Position numbers and translations under genes: made by a program. A DNA stretch of 64,000 bases from Prorocentrum cordatum (lineage: Eukaryota; Sar; Dinophyceae; Prorocentrales; Prorocentraceae): assembly GCA_963575745.1 (NCBI GenBank), contig CAUYUJ010021175.1:53448-117447 (forward strand), read 5' to 3'. Positions within the stretch are counted from its first letter, which is position 1. Each line of letters opens with the position of its first letter. The notes under the pieces are model-generated. The model was not told the DNA's origin and ran no database searches. It was given only the letters and a program-made list of their open reading frames with translations. Shown here one piece after another: positions 55,526 through 64,000 of the stretch.

Positions 55526-57368
55526 ATTTTTTTTCCTTTGCGCAGAGCCGCAGGCCTGAGTCCAGGCCCGCTCGAGTCACAGCCTAACGCAGAAGGGGCG
55601 CAACAGGCCAAGCGCCTGCAGGACCACCACCACACCTTTGAGTAGGTGCTTTGCAGCAAGAAGTTCAGCCTGAGTCACTGTACACGAAGGCGGGAGACAA
55701 AGGGCTTCTGAGGCGACACCGCACCACCAGAAGCCACTCGGAGAGGCGGAGCCATCCCGATGATTCAGATGATTAAGATGAATGGGAAGCGATGGGAGAA
55801 TGTACAGATCGAGGACCCAACCACCGCCACAACCCTCAGAGGAGCGGCCTCCGTCAAAGAAGCCTCTCACACCGAGCACTCTCGAAGAATTCATTGTAAA
55901 TAGCCTGTCATCGATTGTCAAGTGGTCCTGGCCCCTCCGAGCCATCCAGGTATGTTCGTCAGCTCTAGCGTTCCCTTCCCGATAAATCCATTTCGCAATA
56001 TCACATCCCCGTGAGGGGGCCCGAATGTGCATGGGCATCTCCACAGACATAAAATAAAACAAATCCTGAATAGCACAAACCGTCGTCGAGTACACATCCG
56101 TAGTAGATCTAAATAGACCATTAATCCAATTACAGATCACAAGAGAGTCCCCCGAGATCTCTAGAGGTAAACCGTTGGACCCAAAGTCCCACCAAGACCG
56201 TCGTTGTTCATTCAGTCCGATTCGTTTTGTAACCTTTTCCTTTTCCGCCTTCTCCTTCCTACGCCTCTCCCCCACCGTAAGGTCCTCCGCCTCCAGCCTG
56301 TAGGGCCCCTTGGGACCTCTGAGGACACAGTATTGGAGCACGTGCGGCAAATCCCACATACCCAGCAGTGTACGGACGAAATGTCTCCAGCCGTCCTCAT
56401 CCCAAGTCAGCGTACCAGTAGGCTCCCCCCACCGTCTAGAACGGAAGCAACCATGGATGGAAGCTCGCAGGACGACCGCCCTCGCGGCGCCTGGTGAGCA
56501 CTCGGGCTGCCTTCGAGTCGAGAGTGCGAATGAAAGCATCCCTCTCCTCGGTCCAAGGCGACACAGCATGCAGCATGCACAAGCGAGAGAGGGAGTGAGG
56601 ATGGTACGTTTCGGGCCAAAGATCACACCGTACCCGTCGCCGTTTGCATGCAGCGTTTCCGTAGGAGATGTCCAAGGGAACGCAAGGTCGCTGTGGAGGC
56701 TGCTGCGAGGCCACAGTGGGGTCGGCACGTCGTCGTTTTTGGGCTCTTTCCCGCATCTCACGCATCATCTGGCGTCGGTTGATCGTCACAGGGGTCGCCT
56801 GGGACCCATAGTTGGATACCTGGGAATCCGCTGTAACTGATATTGGAGGCGGCACAAGCTGTGATCCTTGAAACAGCACAGGGTCGGGCAACGGCAACGA
56901 CAGCGACATCCGTTGGGCAGTGGCACAAACATCTTTGGCCCAGCACCACTGTCGATACAGCAATAGTTGTGGCAAGCTCGGCAGACCAGCCGAGTGCAGG
57001 GCCCGTCTCGCATGAAGGCACACACGCTGCATGAAAGCAGTCGAATCCTCGCCCGCCCCCTTTCTCCTCCACATCATCTTAGCTAAGAGCTGACCCTCAC
57101 ATTTGTGCAGTGCAGTTAGAGTACTCTGATCTGACGTCATACCTTCTGCTCCAAAAAGGATCTTGGCACGCACTTTGCCGTCGTAGCGCCTGAGTCGGCG
57201 AATGAGCGGGATGTCCGGACAACAGTAATACCGCTTCTCATGCCAAAAGGCCCGCTCCCCGCAGCTGATGCGATGGAGGACATCAACATGTGCATGCATC
57301 AAACAATCAATCATGACACCAAGGATCGACATACGCTGCACCCTCGGCGACTGGATAGTGACCCTCGG
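55526..57368 (-). mobile_element. 5'-truncated non-LTR retrotransposon (LINE) with target-site duplication
   Basis: 1.84 kb flanked by an 8-bp direct repeat CAACCTTG (55518-55525 and 57369-57376). On the element's own strand it ends in an A-rich tail (A8 at 55527-55534). It interrupts a CCGGCGGTAA hairpin element; the uninterrupted site is visible at 61650-61760. It encodes the region after the reverse transcriptase and RNase H-like motifs; the polymerase domain is missing, so it cannot move by itself. Confidence 0.8.
55577..56761 (-). pseudogene. LINE ORF, RNase H-like C-terminal segment
   Basis: 394 codons; the first ~100 are probably out of frame, and coding sequence starts around SIHGCFRSRRWGEP (101-114). 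GDSLVICNWING (204-215) and YREGNARAD (260-268) resemble the third and fourth acidic blocks of RNase H. FFDGG (301-305), GGGWVL (312-317) and TQAELLAA (363-370) resemble the first and second blocks. The blocks therefore occur in the order 3-4-1-2. The protein ends at a stop just before the 51-bp 3' region with the A tract. It may be a permuted RNase H or halves of two domains. Confidence 0.6.
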
Positions 57369-57371
57369 CAA
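56436..57371 (-). pseudogene. LINE ORF, segment C-terminal to the reverse transcriptase
   Basis: The first codon falls in the target-site duplication, so the frame begins at the truncation point. VQRMSILGVMID and HRISCGERAFW, followed by RLRRYDGKVRAKILFGAEG and a basic region, match the general pattern of the thumb/connection region that follows the polymerase in LINE proteins. A low-complexity Gln/Pro/Arg linker lies around residues 195-245. Near 56460 the coding sequence passes to the next frame by a one-base change. No YxDD polymerase motif is present. Confidence 0.6.
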
Positions 57372-57375
57372 CCTT

Positions 57376-57510
57376 GGTTACCGCCGGGAACTCGTAGAGC
57401 TTTCTCCCGTGCAATGCGGGCGCGGCAATCTCGCATTGCGCGCGCGAGGGCGCGGTCTCATGGAGGAGGACGAGGAGGAAAAGAAGGAGTGAGGAGAATG
57501 CATCTCTGGA
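57376..57510 (+). repeat. Downstream half of the LINE-interrupted hairpin element
   Basis: TTACCGCCGGGAACTCGTAG, then a GCGCAATGCG-type inverted repeat around 57410-57445 and a GAGGAGGACGAGG purine tract. Nearly identical to 61670-61790, where the element is intact. Confidence 0.75.
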
Positions 57511-57559
57511 AAAATAATAGAATACGAATAATTTTCTGGGTCCAACTCTGAAAGCGCGA

Positions 57560-58090
57560 CGAGTTCGGGCATCTGGATACTCGAAACTAGCGCGTCGGGT
57601 AAATGCCTTCCGATTCTGCGCCAAACAGCTCTGTAGTTCCTCTGCAGCTCGGGTTACCTCAAGAAAGCTACCATCATGTTTCTAACATTTAGCAGAGTAC
57701 GGATAGATTTTCTGACCCAGCTAGCAAGCCGAATTCATGCGACTAGATACTTTAGACTAGCGTTTCATATGATTTTCTTCCGACTTATGTGACCAATGGC
57801 TATGCAGCTCATCTCCAGCTCGAGTTAAGTCCAGAAAACGATCACCATCTCTCAAGAATTAGCAGAGTTGTTCGAACCCAGCTCTGATAGCAGACCGAGT
57901 TCAGGCGTCTAGATGCTTTAGACTAGCGCGCCTGATGCTTTTATTATGATTGCTGTACCGAACAGATCTGTAGCTCGTCTGCAGCTCCAATTTAATTCAG
58001 AAAACCATCACCATATCTAAAAAATGAGCAGAATACGCATAGTTTTTCGGATCCACCTCGGATAGCAGACCGAGTTCAGGCGTCTACATA
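57560..58090 (+). repeat. ~170-bp satellite, forward orientation, about 3 units
   Basis: GAGTTCAGGCGTCTAGATAC recurs (variants near 57563, 57731, 57897 and 58069) with CAGCTCTGTAGCTCATCTGC and a GCAGAGTACGAATAG block. Confidence 0.75.
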
Positions 58091-58899
58091 CTTGAAACTA
58101 GCGCGCCTGATGATTTGCTTCCGACTGCTGTGCCGAAAAGCTCTGTAGCTCATCTGCAGCTCAATAGTGCAATTCTCAGGGCTGTAGGTGCAATTTTTTC
58201 GCACCAGGAGGAACCAACTTTGGATGTAAACCTGAAAAACGTCTTTTCTCGAGTTTTTCAGCACACGCTGAAGAAAGCTTCCTCCATGTGTTCCGAGCAG
58301 CGTCGCGCAAGAAAAGAGCTCTACGAGGCTATGGCGGTAACCTGGTTGACGGTTCACCGCCGGCTCCCAGTTCCGGCGCGGGGTGGATCTAGTTGGCCCA
58401 CCCGGCCCGGGCGGACAATGTGATGACCTGGCGTCGGTATTTTCAAGATTGCAAGAGGTTTGAGAATTCGTCTTGGAAACCACTATTTTTGCAACGTGGA
58501 GTGGGTTCTGCCGCGCTTGCCCGTCAAATCACCAAGGCCGTAGTTGCAGTATTACTGTGACAAAAAACTGAGGGAAGCGTCGGCGGTCAGAGAGTAGCTT
58601 CCAAAATGAGAATGGTCTCGTGCATATGACGAAAGATGGAGGCAAGCTACACACTCCAGTATTCTCTGCACGTGTAGTAGGTCATTGCGCGTCGACCTGT
58701 TCAACTCTGAGGTCTTGAGCTGATATAACCGTAAAAGCACGTACGGAATACCCTCGCACTATGGTGAAATACTGTTTTGATGTAGGTTCGAATTTATATG
58801 TACTTGAGATGTGTTCTCGGCATCTGAATATATCTTCGTGACTGCCAAAAGGCATGTGGGCGGGATCGGCGTTCGAATCATCTTCACAGGTGCTGCCGG

Positions 58900-60360
58900 T
58901 TTTCTTAACTTAACTCGAGCTATAGCAGAGCTACAGAGCTGGTAGTCACACCTAATCGATCTAGGATCGTCAGGCGCGTAAGTCTCAAGCACCTAGATGT
59001 CCAAACGCGGTCTGTTGCCAGAGCTAGGTTCGCGAAACTATTACAATACTATTTTTGGTGAGATAATGATGAATTTCTTAGCTTAAATCGAGCTGCAGAT
59101 CAGCTACAGAGCTCTTCGGCAGCAATCGGAAGGAAATCATCAGGCGCGCTAGTGACTCATAGAGCTTCCCTAAGAGCGTTAGCGGCGAAGCTAGAAGAAT
59201 AGTTCCGGCGCGCTGGGGGGCGAGTTGGCAAAAAAATATCGACGGAAGTTTTGTCTTTTTTTGACATATTCAAATTGGATTTCTCGGATTTGAACATTCG
59301 TTAGACCTCTAGTATTGTTTCTCCTCATCTTCGATCTTATTCCCGCTCGCCATCTTAATCTCAGGTCAATCGGGTACCTATTACTGCCAAAAAGCACTGG
59401 GGCGGGAACGGCTGTTTCGAGTCATCTTGACAGGTGCTGTCGGTTTTCTGCACTTAACTCGAGCTGTAGGATAGCTTAAGAGCTGGGAGGCACACCGAAT
59501 CGACTTAGAATCGTCAGGGGCGTTCGTCTGAAGTATCCAGATGTCTGAATTCGGTATCCTACTCGAGCTAGGTCCGCGAAGCTATTCGTACTCTATTTTT
59601 TGTTTGGAGATGATATGATGAGATTCTTGACTTAACTCGAGCTGCAGATGAGCTACAGAGCTCTTTGGCACAGCAATCAGAACGAAATCGTCAGGCGCGA
59701 TAGTTGAAAGTATCTAGACGCCTGAACTCGGTCTGCTATCAGCGCTGAAGCCGAAAAACTATTCGTACTCTTCTGATGTTTCTGAGATGGTGACGATTTT
59801 CTTGACTCAACTCGAGCTGCAGATGAGCTACAGAGGTCTTCGGCACAGCAATCGGGAGGAAATAATCAGGTGCGCTAGTTCAAAGTATCTAGACGCCTGA
59901 CATCAGTCTGCTATCAGCGCTGGGGCTGAACGACTATTCGTACTCTGCTATTTGTTTGGAAGATGGTGATGGTTTTCTTGACTTAACTCGAGCTGCAGAT
60001 GAGCTACAGAGCTGTTCGGCACAACAATCGGAAGAAAATCATGAGGCGCGCTGGTTGAAAGTATCTAGACGCCTGACCTCGGTCTGCTATCAGCGCTGGG
60101 GCTGAAAAACTATTCGTACTCTGCTATTTAGTTCGAGATGGTGATGGCTTTCTTAACTTAACTCGAGCTGCAAATGAGGTACAGAGCCATTCGGCACAGC
60201 AATCGGAAAGAAATAACCAGATGCGCTAATTTAAACAATCTAGATGCCTGAACTCGGTCTGCTATCAGAGCTGGGGCCGGCAAACTATTTGTAATCTACT
60301 TCTGTTACTGTGCTATTTTATTTCATGGTTTTCTTGATTTAACTCGAGCTGCTGTTGCCG
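58900..60360 (-). repeat. ~175-bp satellite, reverse orientation, about 7 units
   Basis: ACTCGAGCTGCAGATGAGCT recurs near 59088, 59455, 59636, 59813, 59987 and 60160, usually about 175 bp apart. It is the reverse complement of the family at 57560-58090 and 61810-64000. Several units carry ATCTAGACGCCTGA and CTATTCGTACTCT. Confidence 0.8.
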
Positions 60361-60879
60361 AAAATACAAATCTGGATTCCCAAAACGAATTCCCGCCCGG
60401 GCCAGATCGGCCAACTGGCTGCATCCTCGCCAGAATTCCTCTAGCTCATGGTATCTCTGATAAATATTGAAAAAACCTACGCCAGATCACCACATTGTCC
60501 GCCCGGGCCGGGTGGGCCAACTGGCAGCCGGCGGTAAACCGTCAACCAGGTTACCGCTGGGACCCTCGTGGAGTTCTTTTTTCTGAACACTCAGCGCGAC
60601 AACTCGCAACATGATTTTTATGGATGTATACAAAATCGGTTTCTCCACGTTTTCACAATAATATCGCGGCTACAGACCTGATGATTCGACAGGCAGACGC
60701 GGCATTAGGGCTTCTGGCACTCGCAGAAGTACTCAGACTCGAATCAGAGTGCTGCTGCGATCATTTTCTTAAAACTCAAAAAAAAATGTTTTGCAACATA
60801 TAATGAAACTTCCGCAAGAGAGCTCATCTTCTCTCAAAACCAAAAGCTGATATGCGAATCCAAGTGTGAAAATCTGTTT

Positions 60880-61560
60880 TCCCAATACAAATTGTCAAAA
60901 TTCTGACAATCTCTTTAAAATCAACCCTAGGTTGTCACATTGTCCGACAGGGCCAATTAGCTGCATTCCACACCAGAATTTCTCTAGCTGATCGATCCCA
61001 AAGAGCTCTACGAGATACCAGCTGTACCCCGCCGGAATTCCTCTAGCTTCTCGGTGCCGAGGAGCTTTACGAGGTATTCCTCTAGCTCATACGTGCCGAA
61101 AAGCTCTACGAGCTGTTACCTGCACCCCGCGCCGGAATTCCTCTAGAAGAACTCTGCGAGGTACCAGCTGCACCCTGCGCCGGAATTCCTCTAGCTCGAT
61201 GCCAAAGAGCACCACGAGGCATGTGTTGGGCTATCGATAGCTCCCGGGAGATGTTTGCGAGGCCGGCCACAACGATGCCCAGGAGGCCGTTACGCTCCCT
61301 GGCGGGGCCCTCTGGAAGCTCTACCAGGGAGCCTCCGCGAGACTCACGAGACCTCTGGAGAGCTTTCTACGGGAACGCATTGGAACAGCAGCCCCGGGAC
61401 ACGCTGCAGGTTCGGGCAAGCCGCTGCGGCGATGCTGGACCGGCGAGGGTTGGCTGCTGGCAGGCACGACGACCTCCGGCTTCTAATCGAAAGCCCTCTA
61501 GCTCTCAGAGAGCTATCCGGGAATTTCTCTAGCTCGTCGATAACGATGTGCTCTACGATG
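60880..61560. repeat. CGGAATTCCTCTAGCTC short repeat cluster
   Basis: CCGGAATTCCTCTAGCTC and AAGAGCTCTACGAGGTA recur about every 40-65 bp, especially at 60980-61200. A GC-rich insertion at 61240-61500 is unique sequence with no convincing gene. Confidence 0.65.
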
Positions 61561-61634
61561 TATAACTCTAGCTTCGCGGTTTTGCTCTGAGGGAGGCTGC
61601 ATGAGTGAACTTGGGATAGCAGTTTCCCGCGCGC

Positions 61635-61800
61635 TATCACACTGGGAACCGGCGGTAAACCGTCAACCTTGGTTACTGCCGGGAACTCGTAGAGCTTCCT
61701 CGCGCAATGCGGGCGCGGCAATCTCGCATTGCGCGCGCGAGGGCGCGGTCCCATGAAGGAGGACGCAGAGAGGAAGAAGGAGTGAGGGAAAAGCATATCT
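61635..61800 (+). repeat. Intact CCGGCGGTAA hairpin element (empty LINE site)
   Basis: ACCGGCGGTAAACCGTCAAC then CTTGGTTACTGCCGGGAACT, continuing into the GCGCAATGCG inverted repeat and a purine tract. It shows the pre-insertion structure of the element split by the LINE. Confidence 0.8.
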
Positions 61801-61814
61801 GGAAAAAATAAACA

Positions 61815-64000
61815 TACCAGACCCAGTTCAGGCGTCTGGACACTGTAAACTAGCGCGCCTGTTGAGTTCCTTCCGATGGCTGCGCCGAAAAGCAGAAAGA
61901 AAACCATTCTCTTTAAAAAACAGAGTACGAATAGTTGTTCGGTCCCAGCGCTGATAGCAGACCGAGTTCAGGCGTCTAGATACTTTAAACGAGCGCGCCT
62001 GATTATTTCCGTTCGATTGCTGTGCCAAACAGCTCTGTAGCACATTTACAGCTCAAGTTAAATCATGAAAAACCAATACCATCTCCATAGAATTAGCAGA
62101 GTACGAATAGTTGTCTGGCCCTGGCGCTGAGAGCAGACCGAGATCAGGCGTCTATATACTTTTAGCCAGCGCCCCTGATAATTCCCTTTCGATTGCTGTG
62201 CTGAACAGCTCTGTAACTCATCTGCAGCGCGAGTTAAGTCAACCAAACCATCATCATCTCCAAGCAATTAGCAGAGTACGAATAGTTTTTCAGCCCGAGC
62301 GCTGATAGCAGACTGAGTCCACGCGTCTAGATACTGGGCGCCGGCGGTAAACCGTCAACCTTTCTTACCGCCGGGGGACTCGTAGAGCTTCCTCACTATA
62401 TATAATGTAGAAAAAATGCAGAGAACGAATAGTTTTTCAGCCCAAGCGATTTCAGACCTCTCGATGCAACAGCCGAATGCCCCCTGATGCTTCTGGATTG
62501 TCTTCTGTACGAGCTCTGTAGTTCTGCTACAGCCCGAGTTACGTGCGCTAATCAACAGCACCTCTGAAGATAACTCAACAAAACGAATAGTTTCCTAAAC
62601 CCAGCTCGAGTATCAGACCGAGTTCAGGCCTCTGAATGCGACAGGCGGACGCGTCTGATGTCTCCGAATCGATTCCTGTGATTACCAGCCCTGCAGCTCC
62701 CCTACAGCCCGAGTTAAATGCAGAAAACCGATAGCATCTTTCAGGATGACTCGAACAATACGAACAGGTTCGCGGACCGAGTTCAGGCAGCAGGCCGAGT
62801 TCCGAGCTCTGGCTTCCACAGCCGGACGCGTCTGATGTCTTCAAATCGGTTGCTGTCCCCAGCAGCACTGTAGCCCCCTACAGCCCGAGTTAAGTTTAGA
62901 AAGCGATAGTACCTCTTCAGATGATTCGAACAATACGAATAGTTTCGCGATTCTAGCTCGGGCAGCAGGGCGAGTTCAGAGCTCTCGATTCAACAGACAA
63001 ACGCGCCTGATGATTACCAATCGATTTCTGTGACATGAGCTCTGTAGCTGCTCTACAGCTCGAGTTAAGCACAAAATACTGAGACCGTCTGTCAAGAAGA
63101 CTCGGATAATACGAATCGGTTTTTGAACCTAGCTCGGCTAGCAGACCGACTTCAGGCCTCTGGATTGAAAAAGCGAACGCGTCTGATCATTCTACATCGA
63201 TTAGCTGTGCTCACTGGCCCTGTAGCTGTCCTGAAGCTCGAGTTATGTTCAGAAAACCGACAGCGCGTATCAAGATGACTCGAAACGCCCGATCCCGCCT
63301 GCCTGCTTTTTGGCCGTAAAAGATACCCGATCGAGCTAAGATCGAGATGGCGAGCGGGAATAAGATCGAATATCATGGGAAAAATACTAGAGCTCTAACG
63401 AATGTTCAAATTTTGAGAACAAAATTTTCAACCGACCAAAAGTCACCAAAAGGTCCGTCGAGATTTGTCTTGCCAACTAGCTCTCCAGCGCCCCGGAACT
63501 GGGCGCTGGCGGTAAACCGTCAACCTTTCTTACCGCCGGGGGACTCGTAGAGCTTCCTGACAACATATAATGTCGGAAAAAATTACACAGAAAAAATAGC
63601 TTTTCAGCCCAAGCAATTTCAAACCTCTAGGATGCAACAGCCGAACGCCCCCGATGCCCCTGGATTGCCTTCTGTACGAGCTCTGTAGCTCTCCTACAGC
63701 CCGAGTTACGTGCGTAAATCGACAGCACCTCTGAAGATGACTCGAACAATACGAATAGCTTGGCAAACCTAGCTCGAGTATCAGACCGAGTTCAGATCCT
63801 GCATGCGACAGGCAGACGCGTCCGATGTCTCTGGATCGATTCCTGTGATTACCAGCCCTGCAGCCCCCCCTACAGCCCGAGTTAAGTGCAGGAAACCGAC
63901 AGCACCTCTCAGGATGACTCGAACAATACGAATAGTTTCGCGGACCTAGTTCGGGCAGCAGACAGAGTTCGGAGCTCTGGATTCGATAGGCGGACGCGCC
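61815..64000 (+). repeat. ~170-bp satellite, forward orientation, diverged array
   Basis: Repeated AGACCGAGTTCAGGCGTCTA, CAGCTCTGTAG, CGAGTTAAGT and ACTCGAACAATACGAATAG blocks run to the end of the window. Two hairpin elements are interspersed (62338 and 63505), each followed by GGGGGACTCGTAGAGCTTCC. Short open frames in the array are repeat-derived. Confidence 0.75.

Overview
The window looks like nuclear DNA of a dinoflagellate. The best evidence is two sequences that match the dinoflagellate trans-spliced leader, each just upstream of a minus-strand protein gene. One is a 20-base exact match at 38593-38612. The other is a 19/22 match at 12752-12773. Such relics are the known mark of genes that passed through a trans-spliced mRNA and were reinserted as cDNA. 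The high GC, the very low gene density, the huge and varied repeat content, a truncated non-LTR retrotransposon and coding segments resembling multicopy dinoflagellate families all fit. I cannot name the species. No bacterial operons, CRISPR arrays, rRNA or tRNA genes were recognised.

Layout. 1-6400: satellite of about 40 units of about 100 bp, each a near-perfect hairpin, interleaved with 45-bp repeats; a 4.96-kb offset duplication links its two ends. 6.4-11.35 kb: minisatellites, a 2-kb (AGT)n tract, a (TTTGGTG)n tract and G-rich repeats. 11.5-12.8 kb: an intact intronless sulfotransferase-like gene with a relic leader. 14.35-18.0 kb: a minus-strand gene of unknown function, broken by several frame changes. 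18.2-19.7 kb: copy of a composite dispersed repeat. 19.7-34 kb: GC-rich DNA with long poly-C runs, GT/CA microsatellites, a few small coding or exon-like segments and a second composite-repeat copy. 33.8-38.6 kb: a large broken minus-strand gene preceded by a relic leader. 38.6-40.7 kb: third composite-repeat copy, with an internal segment inverted relative to the second. 41.2-44.2 kb: (CGT)n, then 2.5 kb of CCAAGAGG-type repeat with a 361-377-bp higher-order unit. 44.7-52.4 kb: duplications, a broken retroelement-like coding fragment, a 36-bp perfect palindrome and a 73-bp minisatellite. 52.9-64 kb: dispersed hairpin elements and a ~175-bp satellite in both orientations, with a 1.84-kb 5'-truncated LINE inserted into one hairpin element.

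The genes do not form a pathway. Reverse flow of RNA into DNA is the common theme: relic leaders, a LINE with a target-site duplication and poly(A), a retroelement-like fragment, and dispersed repeats. The sulfotransferase is the only gene I consider intact. The two long genes at 14-18 kb and 34-38.6 kb keep protein-like sequence across several single-base frame changes and one in-frame TAG each, so they are either decaying retrocopies or carry sequencing indels. Stretches of long open frame in the satellites, microsatellites and GC-rich block are treated as non-coding.
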